Source of the DNA: Bin5 sp965204525
Lineage (GTDB): Bacteria > Chloroflexota > Anaerolineae > Caldilineales > Caldilineaceae
Length of the DNA stretch: 64,000 nt
NCBI GenBank assembly: GCA_965204525.1
Contig: OZ241994.1
Span: 558,001-622,000 of the forward strand
Direction of reading: 5' to 3'
The notes under the pieces were generated by a model, which saw nothing but the letters and a program-made list of their open reading frames with translations, had not been told where the DNA came from and searched no databases. The position numbers and the translations under genes were made by a program. The stretch's first letter is position 1; every line of letters begins with the position of its first letter. Shown piece by piece: positions 50,245 to 59,754 of this stretch.

Positions 50245-50454
50245 GTGGCAGAAGATACTGTCCAGGAAGATACAACTGTAGCCGGAGAAGACGCGTCGGC
50301 CACTGAGCAATCTGCTACAGAATCCCAGGGAAGTAACCGTCCCAACTCATTTGCGTTTGCAACTCTTCTATTTGGCGGTTGGGCTGCGCTCATGATCGCG
50401 TTCACACTTATCGCCGTCGTTGCCATGTCTCTCGTCGGCATGGTTGCCGGGTAG
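50245..50454 (+). CDS. Small single-pass membrane protein
   Basis: The 69-residue protein starts at GTG 50245 after AAAGGAG. The first ~33 residues are acidic and low-complexity (Glu, Asp, Thr, Ala), followed by one long hydrophobic helix (about 37-66, FAFATLLFGGWAALMIAFTLIAVVAMSLVGMV). The strong ribosome-binding site supports it as a real gene. Function is unknown. Confidence 0.6.
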   Translation: MAEDTVQEDTTVAGEDASATEQSATESQGSNRPNSFAFATLLFGGWAALMIAFTLIAVVAMSLVGMVAG

Positions 50455-51507
50455 CGCCTGAGCTTTCCAGCCAACCGCCCTCCCGACAAACCTGATATTT
50501 TTCAGGCCAGTCCCGCGGCGTGTCGGCCATGACGCTAGATCTTTGCCTGAAGACTCAGCGACTTACAATCCTCTGAGACTGGCCCGCCTGCCCACGCTCC
50601 ACATCCCTGCTCTACCTACCCATCCGGTCTTGACGGCGTCTCGGCGAAACAGACCATCCTCGGCCAAGACGCCAATTGCGGGCCGTCCATTTCCCCCCTT
50701 ACACTTCCCCTCGCTTCCGCGACAGAACCACCCTAGACCGTCTTTCTGCCCGTGCGACTGCACATTTTTGGCGGCGAATGACTCGGCGAATCGTGCTCCA
50801 GCACGCCTCCAGGCGATCCGCCTTCACTAACAGGTCCCCAAAACCCATGGCCGAGAGTCTCTGACAGCATTCACCTTGATTCATTGTCGGCGGACTTACG
50901 GGACCCCAGCATTTTCCCCCACTGCGCCTGTGACTACCGGAATGGTCAGCCAGCGAAGTACACCTCCTTTCCTCGATCCCGATCGAAACCGACCCTACGC
51001 GGAGAGTTTGCATTCCCCAAAAGATGCTGATATAATCCCGGCGCTCGCACAATTGCGTGGGGCGAAGTCTGTCTTCAAGGTTTCGAAACCAAATCGTACC
51101 AAGAGAACAGATTAAAGGGTGAGATCAACCCGTCGATCGAGATTGCTCCAGAGTCTCACCAAAGCCCAAACAAAACGATCTGCAGCCCCGGCCAACAAAG
51201 CCACAAGAGTTCTGTCGCACTTCAATCAGGAGGTAGCCGAACGAACAAACATTACCTGTCTGCAAAGTCCTGGATCTCAACCTGATTCAAGCACGTTGGC
51301 CAGATGATGTAAGGCAGGTCCTTTGGCGGTATCACTTCTGCCGAAGCATTCCTCTTCAGGCAACAGCCTCGCCTGAATGTTTGCACACCAATTAGCACTG
51401 CTTAGCAGCGTCTTCGCAGTAGTCTTGAACCACCAGCACACCATCAGAGCCCTGCGGAGGCGCCTACCTGAACTTTTGCAGATCATACGGAGAGCAGTAA
51501 GCCAGCG
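50455..51507. other. 1-kb region without a supported gene
   Basis: Short frames occur (for example near 50543, 50876 and 51119 on the plus strand), but none has good start context together with a recognisable protein. The stretch holds a strong promoter-like element at 51008-51036. It may form a ~470-nt leader for the phosphodiesterase and transporter genes that start at 51508. Confidence 0.5.
51008..51036 (+). promoter_or_regulatory. Vegetative-type promoter
   Basis: TTGCAT (51008-51013), a 17-bp spacer and TATAAT (51031-51036), the latter preceded by TG (extended -10). It is the best promoter match in the intergenic region upstream of the 51508-61605 gene set. Confidence 0.55.
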
Positions 51508-53496
51508 ATGACAAAGAAAATCTATGCCTACGGGATGGACGGTTTTGTCACTCCAATGATGAAACAGTTCGCGGCCGAAGGGTGTTTGCCAAATTTCAGC
51601 CGCCTGCTCAACGAAGGCACCGTCAACGAAACCTATCCCTCCTTCCCCGTCTGGACGCCCACCAATTGGGCGACCCTCTCCACCGGCGCCCACACCGGCA
51701 CCCACAGTGTTCCAACCTGGCAGACCGTGCTGGAACGAAAGTCCGGTGCCAACGAGAAGGACGTGACCGTCAGCAGCTTTGACGGCCGCGCCAACAACGC
51801 GGAACGTATTTGGAACGCATTGGAACGCGCCGGCCTCAAGAGCGTCGCCGTACACTATCCCGGCGCCCACCCTTCCGGAGTGAACATTGGCTATGTCGTA
51901 GACGGCTTCGGCGCTCCCGGTCACAACAGCACCGACTTCGAGGTGGCAGCGGCCCAGGCTTACACCACGGACGCGTCCGCGGCCGGCGAAGTCGCAATGG
52001 CCCATGACGGTTCCGCCGTCGAAGGCCCCCGCAGCGTAGAGACGGTCCCACCACTCTCCTCACCCGAAGGCTGGACCAATCTTCCGGAAAGTGGCTCTCC
52101 GCCGCTCGCAACCGAATTCACTGTTAGCGCCCGCCTGGGAGGCGACCTCAATCAGTTCTACGTTCTCGCACTCGACAGCAGCGACAACGGTTACGACCAG
52201 GTCCGGATATGCCGCAGTCGCGACGGGAGCGACGTGGTGGCAGAGACCGGGACCTGCGAATGGAGCAGCTGGGCCGTCGAGACCTTCCGGATAGACGGAC
52301 GCGACCAGAAGGCCGCCGTCCGCTTCAAATTGATGGACCTCGCTGGCGACGGCAGCGCCCTGAAACTTTACCGCACGCAGATTACTTACACTGACGGCTT
52401 CACTTACGGCGACGCCGAACTTGAAGCAGAACTGATCCGGCGTTTCGGCCCCTACCAGGAACATGCCTCGATGACGCCTTACACCTCAGGCATGATCGAC
52501 TTTGAAACGGCTCTCGAAGAGTGCGAATACCAGGGTCTCTGGTTCGCTAACGTCGCCAACTACATGCTCCACGAAAGGGATTGCTCCTACTTCACCTGTC
52601 ACTGGCACCTGTATGACTATCTCAACCATATCCACCTGGCAGACGTGGACCCGGACTGTCCCGGTTTCAATCCTGAAACCAAAGAGAAGTATTTGGACTA
52701 CTTCCGCCGCGCCTACCAGGTCGGCGACCGCGTCCTGGGCCTGATGTACGAGGCAGCCGACAAGGCCAACGGCAGGGGCGGCGAAGTCTATGTCGGCATC
52801 ATCTCCGACCACGGCGCCTTCCCCGACGTCCGCATCGCCAACATTCGCCAGTTCCTGTACGACAAGGGCTTCCTCGTTCTCAAGCAAGGCTGTGACGAGG
52901 CGATTTCTCAGGACCTGGATCCCCCTTCAGACCTGATCGACTGGGACAAGACCAAGGCCTTCCTTGCAAGGCGCGGCTTCGACATCACGATCAATGCCGA
53001 ACCAGGCCCGGAGTTCGACGAGATTGAGCGCGAGCTTCTCACCGCTTTGCGCACCTGGATCGACGAAGGAACGGGCAACACCGTAGTCGCCATCGCCCTG
53101 CCCAAACGCGATGCCTATCTTCTCGGCCAGTGGGGTGACGAATGCGGAGACGTCATTTTCGCCTGGGACCACGACTACGTCAGCGGATATTACATGCAAT
53201 GGCTTGGGATCGACGGCGGCGGAAATGTCGGGGCTCCCCTCGTCTACGGCGCCCATCACGGCGGCTTCATCCCGACGGCAAACGGTTTCTCCTCCACCTT
53301 TGGCTCCTTTTTCCTCGACGGGCCGGGCCTCAAAAAGGGATACGAACGCCCTGTCGACCGGCTAGGCTATATTCATGCCGTCGACGTCGTCCCGACCTTC
53401 TGCCACATCCTCGGCGTCGATCCTCCCGCGCAAGCCCAGGGTACAGTGGCGCGCGATCTCTACGAGGGACATGAAATGGTCAGGGAGAGAAAGTAA
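51508..53496 (+). CDS. Alkaline-phosphatase-superfamily phosphodiesterase/nucleotide pyrophosphatase
   Basis: The 662-residue protein begins YAYGMDGFVTPMMKQFAAEG with the first metal aspartate, followed by the nucleophile region WTPTNWATLSTGAHTGTHSV (about 50-70). Further metal ligands are in LNHIHLADVDP, ISDHGAF and GAHHGG, the layout of type I phosphodiesterases. The middle has a beta-rich insertion (about 150-290). There is no obvious signal peptide. It is the first gene of a run of transporter genes, with stop and next start overlapping by one base (TAATG), so it is co-expressed with sugar uptake. The substrate may be a phosphorylated or sulfated sugar derivative. Confidence 0.82.
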   Translation: MTKKIYAYGMDGFVTPMMKQFAAEGCLPNFSRLLNEGTVNETYPSFPVWTPTNWATLSTGAHTGTHSVPTWQTVLERKSGANEKDVTVSSFDGRANNAERIWNALERAGLKSVAVHYPGAHPSGVNIGYVVDGFGAPGHNSTDFEVAAAQAYTTDASAAGEVAMAHDGSAVEGPRSVETVPPLSSPEGWTNLPESGSPPLATEFTVSARLGGDLNQFYVLALDSSDNGYDQVRICRSRDGSDVVAETGTCEWSSWAVETFRIDGRDQKAAVRFKLMDLAGDGSALKLYRTQITYTDGFTYGDAELEAELIRRFGPYQEHASMTPYTSGMIDFETALEECEYQGLWFANVANYMLHERDCSYFTCHWHLYDYLNHIHLADVDPDCPGFNPETKEKYLDYFRRAYQVGDRVLGLMYEAADKANGRGGEVYVGIISDHGAFPDVRIANIRQFLYDKGFLVLKQGCDEAISQDLDPPSDLIDWDKTKAFLARRGFDITINAEPGPEFDEIERELLTALRTWIDEGTGNTVVAIALPKRDAYLLGQWGDECGDVIFAWDHDYVSGYYMQWLGIDGGGNVGAPLVYGAHHGGFIPTANGFSSTFGSFFLDGPGLKKGYERPVDRLGYIHAVDVVPTFCHILGVDPPAQAQGTVARDLYEGHEMVRERK

Positions 53497-54446
53497 TGAC
53501 GACAGAAGCGACAGCAGGCGCTCGAATACCTCTTCCCCGCTGGACGACGAACCTCCGCGCCAAAGAGGCGATCGCCGGCTACCTGTTCCTGTCGCCCTGG
53601 CTGCTGGGTATAATTCTCTTCATCGTCGGTCCAATGATGACCTCCGGCTTTCTCAGCTTCACTCGCTACGACATCGTCAACCCGCCCGAATTTGTCGGCC
53701 TGAAGAACTTCATTGAAATCTTCACAAAAGACCGGCTTTTCTGGCCCTCGCTGATGCTGACTTTCCGCTACGCGCTGATCGTCGTACCGCTTTCACTTAT
53801 CGGCGCTCTCGCCGCGGCGATGCTCCTCAACCAGGCACTGCTGGGAACGACATGGTTTCGTACGTTCTTCTTCCTGCCCCACCTGACTCCTATCGTCGCC
53901 GCCGCCGTCCTTTGGGGCTGGATTTTCAACGCCGACGTAGGGCCGATTAACCACTGGATTCGTACCATCACCGGCAGCGACAACGCCCCGGGTTGGTTCC
54001 GAGACCCGGACTGGGCGATGACCGGCCTGATTATCATGGCAATGTGGGGCGCAATCGGCGGCAACACCATGTTGATCTTCCTGGCAGGCCTCCAGGGTGT
54101 ACCCCAAGAGTTGTACGATGCCGCCGTCGTGGACGGCGCCGGTATCTGGGCCAAATTTCGTAACGTGACCCTCCCGATGCTCACGCCGACGATCTTTTTC
54201 AATATGGTCCTAGGAATCATCGGGGCTTTAAGAGTTTTCGCAGCCGCATACGTCGCCACCCAGGGCGGGCCGGCATACTCTACCTGGTTCTACGCATTGC
54301 ATATCTACACGCGCGCTTTCCAGTACTTTGAAATGGGTTATGCTTCGGCACTGGCATGGATCTTCTTCTTCGTCTTGTTCGTCTTCACCTATGTGCAGTT
54401 CAGGCAGTCGCGACGATGGGTCTACTACGCAGGGGAGGTGGACTGA
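53496..54446 (+). CDS. Carbohydrate ABC importer permease, MalF-like (system 1)
   Basis: The 316-residue inner-membrane subunit has six hydrophobic segments, beginning GYLFLSPWLLGIILFIVGPMM (about 28-48). The cytoplasmic EAA-type loop is QELYDAAVVDGAGIWAKFRNVTLPMLTP (about 206-233), which docks the ATPase. The N-terminus is short, as in CUT1 UgpA/MalF relatives. It overlaps the gene before (one base) and the next permease (one base), indicating coupled translation. Confidence 0.93.
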   Translation: MTTEATAGARIPLPRWTTNLRAKEAIAGYLFLSPWLLGIILFIVGPMMTSGFLSFTRYDIVNPPEFVGLKNFIEIFTKDRLFWPSLMLTFRYALIVVPLSLIGALAAAMLLNQALLGTTWFRTFFFLPHLTPIVAAAVLWGWIFNADVGPINHWIRTITGSDNAPGWFRDPDWAMTGLIIMAMWGAIGGNTMLIFLAGLQGVPQELYDAAVVDGAGIWAKFRNVTLPMLTPTIFFNMVLGIIGALRVFAAAYVATQGGPAYSTWFYALHIYTRAFQYFEMGYASALAWIFFFVLFVFTYVQFRQSRRWVYYAGEVD

Positions 54447-55372
54447 TGGCAGGCGAAGCAATTGCCCCGGGCCGAAAACAGACCGGGAGCGGAATCCAGC
54501 CAGCCGGGCTATTCCAGTCAGCCTCATTCCAGCGCGCCATAGGCCGAGGAATCCTTTATCTGGTCGCCGTTACCAGTTCGGCCGTGTTCATGTTCCCCTT
54601 TGTTTGGACCGTTCTCTCTTCGCTAAAAAGAGGGGGTGAGCTCTTCAGGTTTCCCCCTACCTGGCTTCCGGAGGTTCCACAGTTTCAAAACTATCCGAAA
54701 GTCTTCGAAATCGTGTCCTGGGCCACATGGACATGGAACTCGACCTTTGTGGCGATTGTCTCAACCTTTGGCGCCGTACTGACAGCCGCCCTCGTCGGTT
54801 ACTCCTTCGCCCGCTTTCGGTACCCTGCCCGGGACGTGCTTTTCATCATCACGCTCAGCACAATGATGCTGCCCGTGGAAGTGACCCTGATTCCCCTTTA
54901 CCTCATGTTCGCCAAGATTGGGTGGCTGGACTCCTACAGACCACTTATCGTCCCTTCATTCTTCGGGGGCAGCGCATTCCTCATCTTCCTGATGCGCCAG
55001 TTCTTTATGAGCATTCCCATAGACCTCGACGAAGCGGCGCGTATCGACGGCGCCAACTATCTGCGAATCTTCTGGCAGATTCTGATGCCTCTTTCCATTC
55101 CCGTTACGGCAACCGCCGCCGTTCTGACCTTCATGGCACAGTGGAATGAGTTTCTCCAACCATTTATCTTTCTCAACACGAAGTCCAAATACACGCTGGC
55201 GATCGGTATTCGCTATTTCCAGGCCGTCGCCGGTTTCGCCGATGACACTGAGCCAAAGTACCACCTTCTCATGGCTGCCAGTGTCATGATGACTGCACCG
55301 ATCATCATCATCTTTTTCCTGGCGCAGCGTTATCTGGTCCAGGGGATTGTGATGTCCGGTATCAAAGGATAG
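54446..55372 (+). CDS. Carbohydrate ABC importer permease, MalG-like (system 1)
   Basis: The 308-residue partner permease has about six membrane segments from about residue 38. The EAA loop IDLDEAARIDGANYLRIFWQILMPLSIP lies near 192-220 and the C-terminus QRYLVQGIVMSGIKG is typical of MalG/UgpE. ATG 54446 overlaps the MalF-like stop (TGATG). No ATP-binding subunit is encoded nearby; a shared MsiK-type ATPase elsewhere in the genome is likely. Confidence 0.93.
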   Translation: MAGEAIAPGRKQTGSGIQPAGLFQSASFQRAIGRGILYLVAVTSSAVFMFPFVWTVLSSLKRGGELFRFPPTWLPEVPQFQNYPKVFEIVSWATWTWNSTFVAIVSTFGAVLTAALVGYSFARFRYPARDVLFIITLSTMMLPVEVTLIPLYLMFAKIGWLDSYRPLIVPSFFGGSAFLIFLMRQFFMSIPIDLDEAARIDGANYLRIFWQILMPLSIPVTATAAVLTFMAQWNEFLQPFIFLNTKSKYTLAIGIRYFQAVAGFADDTEPKYHLLMAASVMMTAPIIIIFFLAQRYLVQGIVMSGIKG

Positions 55373-55433
55373 CGCAATTCGCATGAATCAGGCTGTCACA
55401 GAACGATAAGGTATTCCAAAGGAGGAGCCAACC

Positions 55434-56768
55434 ATGTTTAAGAAAAGTGTGAGCCGCCGCCAGTTCCTGGCAGGTTCGCTGGCAACAACCGGAGCTTTGG
55501 CTCTGTCTGCCTGCGTGCCCGCCGCACCTACATCCGGTGAAGAAGGGGAGTCGATGGAGCCTTCGACAGAACCCGTCACAGTCCTCTTCCACACCCGGCT
55601 CGGCACCCACGCCGACTGGCACAAAAGCCGCAAAGACCTGTTCGAAGAGCAGAATCCCGGCATTCTACTCGAAATCGACGAGTTGCCAGGCAATGAAATG
55701 TATCCCAAGATTTACGCGCTTTCTGCCTCCGGCACGGTCGGCGACGTAGTCTGGACCTATCTCAACAACCCGCCGGAACACAAGGCCAAGGGCGTCTTGG
55801 TCCCCCTGGACGACATTGTCGCGGCCAAAGACTTTGACCTTTCGAACTTCTGGGACTCCCTGCTCCAAGCACTTACGCTGGACGGAGAACTGCATGCCAT
55901 CCCCAATCACGGCCACTACGGCACGACCGCCTACTATCACAATAAGACTCTCATCGAAGAATCGGGGGCAGAAAACCCCAATCCCGACTGGACTGTCGAT
56001 GACTACGTTACAATTGGGCAGGCGGTCACGGCGCCACCCGAGGTCTGGGGAGTCCGCAGCTTCGGTACAGGCCAGGAGCACATCCCATCCTACCTGCGAA
56101 TCTTCGGCGGCGATGCAATCAACGAGGAAGGTACAAAATCCCTGTTGGACCAGGAGGGATCCATCGCCGGCCTGCGCTGGCTCTACGACCTGCAGCACAC
56201 ACATCAGATCGATCCCTGCCAGTGCGGCGACGAGGTTGCCAACAACTACGTCGCCGGTACCGTAGGCATTTTCAACACGACTACGGGCTGGATAGGTCGC
56301 CTCACCAACATGAAAAATGAAGGTGACATCGAGTTCGATTGGGATGCGGTCGTGGGTCCGATTGGACCGGACGGGCTGCGCGGTTCACAAGTATCGGCCG
56401 CCGCTTTTGGCATTACCGGCAACTCCGAACATCCCTCCGAAGCCTTCCAGGTCCTGGACTTCTATTCGACCAAAGAAGACGGCATCGAGCATGTCTTCTT
56501 CGGCGCCGGCAGCCCGGGTGGCCGCAAGGACGTTTGGGAGAGCGATGAGCTCAACTCCATCCACCCGATCTTCCGCCAGCACCAGCAAATCTATCCCGAA
56601 GGACCGCGCAATTGGCACCGCCCCGCCAATGCCCGCACGTCAGAGTTCGTCAATACGATGAACAACAACCTTCAGGCCATTTGGACGCAGGCAGTGGAGT
56701 TTGAAGAGGGAGTCGAGCAGACCCATCTCCTCGTTCAGGAGGTCTTGGACAAGGATCCGCTGGTCTGA
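55434..56768 (+). CDS. Extracellular sugar-binding lipoprotein (system 1), copy 1
   Basis: The 444-residue protein has a Tat-type start SRRQFLAG followed by a hydrophobic stretch and lipobox LSAC, so it should be exported folded and anchored as a lipoprotein. The mature part is a family 1 solute-binding protein (LFHTRLGTHADWHKSRKDLF, ALTLDGELHAIPNHGHYGTTAYYHNKTLIEESG). AGGAG precedes ATG 55434. It is followed by a close paralogue at 56899, which shares long near-identical stretches over the whole mature length. Confidence 0.92.
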   Translation: MFKKSVSRRQFLAGSLATTGALALSACVPAAPTSGEEGESMEPSTEPVTVLFHTRLGTHADWHKSRKDLFEEQNPGILLEIDELPGNEMYPKIYALSASGTVGDVVWTYLNNPPEHKAKGVLVPLDDIVAAKDFDLSNFWDSLLQALTLDGELHAIPNHGHYGTTAYYHNKTLIEESGAENPNPDWTVDDYVTIGQAVTAPPEVWGVRSFGTGQEHIPSYLRIFGGDAINEEGTKSLLDQEGSIAGLRWLYDLQHTHQIDPCQCGDEVANNYVAGTVGIFNTTTGWIGRLTNMKNEGDIEFDWDAVVGPIGPDGLRGSQVSAAAFGITGNSEHPSEAFQVLDFYSTKEDGIEHVFFGAGSPGGRKDVWESDELNSIHPIFRQHQQIYPEGPRNWHRPANARTSEFVNTMNNNLQAIWTQAVEFEEGVEQTHLLVQEVLDKDPLV

Positions 56769-56898
56769 CCCCTGATTGCGGCCGTTATGATCGCGGCTCA
56801 GGATCAGTCTCAACCTGAGCCGCGTCTATTGCATGCGCTTTATCAAGCGTTTTACCATGCGCTATACCGTTTCCCTTCACACCCATCAGGAGAGCACC

Positions 56899-58227
56899 AT
56901 GAGCATTCAAGTTTCGCGACGATCGTTCTTGCAGGGAGCACTGGCCGTATCCGCAGTGGCGCTGTCCGCATGCGTGCCCGCCGCCGCCCCCGCCGGTGAT
57001 GGGGATGGGGATATGGCCCCATCCGATGAACCGATCACCCTCCTCTTCCACACGCGTTTGGGTACTCACGCCGACTGGCACGTCAGCCGCAAAGACCTCT
57101 TTGAAGAGCAGAACCCCGGCCTGATTATCGAGTTTGACGAGCTCCCCGGCAATGAGATGTATCCCAAGATCTACGCCCTGTCCGCCTCGGGGACCGTCGG
57201 CGATGTGGTTTGGACCTACCTCAACAACCCGCCGGAACACAAGGCAAAGGGAGTTCTTATTCCCCTGGATGACATTGTCGCAGCCAAAGACTTCGACCTT
57301 TCTCCTTTCTGGGACTCTTTGATTGCCGCCCTCACCCTGGATGGCGAGCTGCATGCCATCCCCAATCACGGACACTTCGGAACGACTGCTTACTACATTA
57401 ACAGGAACCTGATCGAAGAGTCCGGCGCCGAAGTCCCCACGCCTGACTGGACAACCGATGACCTGGTAACAATCGGTCAAGCCATCACCGCGCCTCCTGA
57501 AGTCTGGGGCGTGCGCGCGATGGGAGTCGGGCAGGAACACATCCCCTCCTACCTGCGCATCTTCGGCGGGGACGCAATAAACGAGGAAGGCACGAAATCC
57601 CTGCTGGACCAGGAAGAGTCCATCGCGGGCCTGCAGTGGCTCTACGACCTGCGATTCACCCACGAAGTCGACCCCTGCCTCTGCAGCAACGAGACCTTCA
57701 ACAACTACGTGGCCGGCACCGTCGGGGTCTACAACTGGACGACCGGCTTTGTAGGCCGCTGGAACAACCAGAAACAGTCCGGCGACATCGCCTTTGACTG
57801 GGATGTCCTCGTCGGCCCCGTCGGCCCTACCGGGCTCAGAGGATCGCAAGTGTCTGCCGCCGCCTTTGGCATTACAGGCAACTCCAAGCATCCATCCGAA
57901 GCATTCCAGATACTCGACTTCTACTCCACGAAGGAGGACGGAATCGAGCATGTCCTGTTTGGCGCCGGCAGTCCGGGCGGGCGAGCCGACGTGTGGGACA
58001 GCGACGAGCTCTTCGCCGTCCACCCCATCTTCCGCCAGCACATCGCCACTTACCCCGACGGACCGCGCAAGTGGCACCGCCCGGCCAACGCCCGCACGCT
58101 GGAGTTTGTCGACACGCTCAACAACAATCTCCAGGCAGTGTGGACCGAGGTGACAACTTTCGACGAGGGAGTCGAGCAGACTCACCTCCTCGTACAGGAA
58201 GTCCTGGACAAGGAAGCGCTGGCATAA
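56899..58227 (+). CDS. Extracellular sugar-binding lipoprotein, copy 2 (tandem paralogue)
   Basis: The 442-residue paralogue of the preceding gene has the same Tat-lipobox start (VSRRSFLQGALAVSAVALSAC). ATG 56899 is chosen because AGGAG (56888-56892) lies 6 bases ahead; an upstream in-frame ATG at 56833 would bury the Tat signal. Shared blocks include SRKDLFEEQNPG, DELPGNEMYPKIYALSASG and LRIFGGDAINEEGTKSLLD. Differences cluster around the ligand-facing segments (QHTHQIDPCQCGDE versus RFTHEVDPCLCSNE), so the two may bind different sugars for one permease pair. Confidence 0.92.
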   Translation: MSIQVSRRSFLQGALAVSAVALSACVPAAAPAGDGDGDMAPSDEPITLLFHTRLGTHADWHVSRKDLFEEQNPGLIIEFDELPGNEMYPKIYALSASGTVGDVVWTYLNNPPEHKAKGVLIPLDDIVAAKDFDLSPFWDSLIAALTLDGELHAIPNHGHFGTTAYYINRNLIEESGAEVPTPDWTTDDLVTIGQAITAPPEVWGVRAMGVGQEHIPSYLRIFGGDAINEEGTKSLLDQEESIAGLQWLYDLRFTHEVDPCLCSNETFNNYVAGTVGVYNWTTGFVGRWNNQKQSGDIAFDWDVLVGPVGPTGLRGSQVSAAAFGITGNSKHPSEAFQILDFYSTKEDGIEHVLFGAGSPGGRADVWDSDELFAVHPIFRQHIATYPDGPRKWHRPANARTLEFVDTLNNNLQAVWTEVTTFDEGVEQTHLLVQEVLDKEALA

Positions 58228-58334
58228 TTCCGCTCGGCGGCTGTTTCGGCCGCGGCCCGGTAGCTGACGGAATCCGGGTCGCGGCCTTTAATCGTTGACT
58301 ACTCATATCCGTCAAACCATTCCAGGAGGAAACA

Positions 58335-59678
58335 ATGAAAAATCAGGTTTCTCGCCGTTCATTCCTGCAAGGCGCACTCGCAGTCTCCGCAGGCGCGCTG
58401 GCCGCCTGCGTCGCCCCAGCCGCTCCTGAAGGCGACATGGGCGACGAAGGCACGGCAATGGAGCCGGTCCACCTGCGCTGGGACACATTCCGCGGCATCG
58501 GCAGCGGTTGGAACGAAGAGCGCATCGAAACATTCACTGAGATGCATTCTGACGTAACCATCGAGCTGCGGCCCCTGGCCGGTTCGGGCCAGCAGGACAA
58601 CTACGCCAAGATGTATGCAGCCCAGGCCGCCGGCGATCTCGGTGAGATTATCGCATTCGACCCTTCCCACTACCACTTCTGGCGCGCTATCAACAAGAAC
58701 ATCATTATGCCTATCGATGAGCTTGTGGCAGCGGACGGGACCGACCTGGGTCAGTGGTTCGAGCATTTCATGAGCCTTCAGTACTACCAGGGCAAGCTCT
58801 TCGGATTCCCCAGCTGGGGATGGGCCGGCTTTGATACCCTGGTAACCAATGCCGTCCACCTGGAAGAGGCCGGCATGGATCTGCCCGACCCAACAGGGCA
58901 CGACGTCTCCATCGATACGATCACCGAATGGGCCCATTCCTTCTACGTTGAAGGCGAGCGTTTCGGCCTCAACATCAGCCACAATGAAGCAACCGTAGTC
59001 GTCCTGTGCCGGCTCTTCGGCAGTTCACTCATCAACGAGGAAGGGACGCAATGTCTGCTCCTCGAAGACGAGAGAGCCACTGAAGCGTTGCGGTGGGCCT
59101 ACGACCTCGGCGTCGTCGACCAGGTCCTTCCCGCCCCCGGAGACCTTGAGAACACCGGCGGCGCCCTCGTAGCCGGTCTCCTGACGATGAACTGGTGCGG
59201 TTCGCTCTGTGTCCGCAACTTCAACAACCAGATCGAAGACGAAACGGTCGCGAAGGCCTGGCAGATTCTGTTCCCGCTGCGCGAAGACGGCCGCGTCCCG
59301 TCGCAGCTGCGCGGGGGCACCTGGAATCTTCGCACCGATCAGGATCATGCCGACGTCGGCTACCAGTTCCTCCTGCACATCGCAGGTCACGACGGCAGCC
59401 TCGGCTTCAACCTGGTGGGCGGCAACTTCGCCATGGTGCGCCCGGACGTAGTCCAGTCCCTGATCGACGAAGACCCGATTCACGAGTGGTTCATTCCGAG
59501 CCTGGAAAACGGCATTCCCGCCCATGCGCCGGCCAACTCGCGCGGGCGCGAGTACACGTCGGCCGTCCAGCAGTGGACCGATCTCCTCCTCGACCCGCAC
59601 CAGCCGGTCGAGTTTGAGAAGGGCCTGCAGGACCTGAACGACAACATCCAGGCAGTCCTCGACCAGGATCCCGCCTAG
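58335..59678 (+). CDS. Extracellular sugar-binding lipoprotein (system 2)
   Basis: The 447-residue family 1 binding protein has a Tat signal (VSRRSFLQGALAVSAGALAAC, lipobox LAAC) and a distinct mature sequence (HLRWDTFRGIGSGWNEERIETF, FGFPSWGWAGFDTLVTNAVHLEEAG). The signal peptide is nearly the same as in copy 2, while the rest is only distantly related. GGAGGAAAC precedes ATG 58335. It heads a second importer with the permeases at 59755 and 60706. Confidence 0.92.
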   Translation: MKNQVSRRSFLQGALAVSAGALAACVAPAAPEGDMGDEGTAMEPVHLRWDTFRGIGSGWNEERIETFTEMHSDVTIELRPLAGSGQQDNYAKMYAAQAAGDLGEIIAFDPSHYHFWRAINKNIIMPIDELVAADGTDLGQWFEHFMSLQYYQGKLFGFPSWGWAGFDTLVTNAVHLEEAGMDLPDPTGHDVSIDTITEWAHSFYVEGERFGLNISHNEATVVVLCRLFGSSLINEEGTQCLLLEDERATEALRWAYDLGVVDQVLPAPGDLENTGGALVAGLLTMNWCGSLCVRNFNNQIEDETVAKAWQILFPLREDGRVPSQLRGGTWNLRTDQDHADVGYQFLLHIAGHDGSLGFNLVGGNFAMVRPDVVQSLIDEDPIHEWFIPSLENGIPAHAPANSRGREYTSAVQQWTDLLLDPHQPVEFEKGLQDLNDNIQAVLDQDPA

Positions 59679-59754
59679 AATAGTCAGCGCACGATGAGCG
59701 CCGGGCAGGCGGAGGCCCAGCCCTGCCCGGCGCTCACTTCCCTTGGAGACGCAA

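Noticed and set aside
50543..51307. Several short frames on both strands in the gap before the phosphodiesterase gene
   Set aside because: None has good start context or a recognisable family; high Arg/Pro/Ser content is typical of chance frames in GC-rich DNA.
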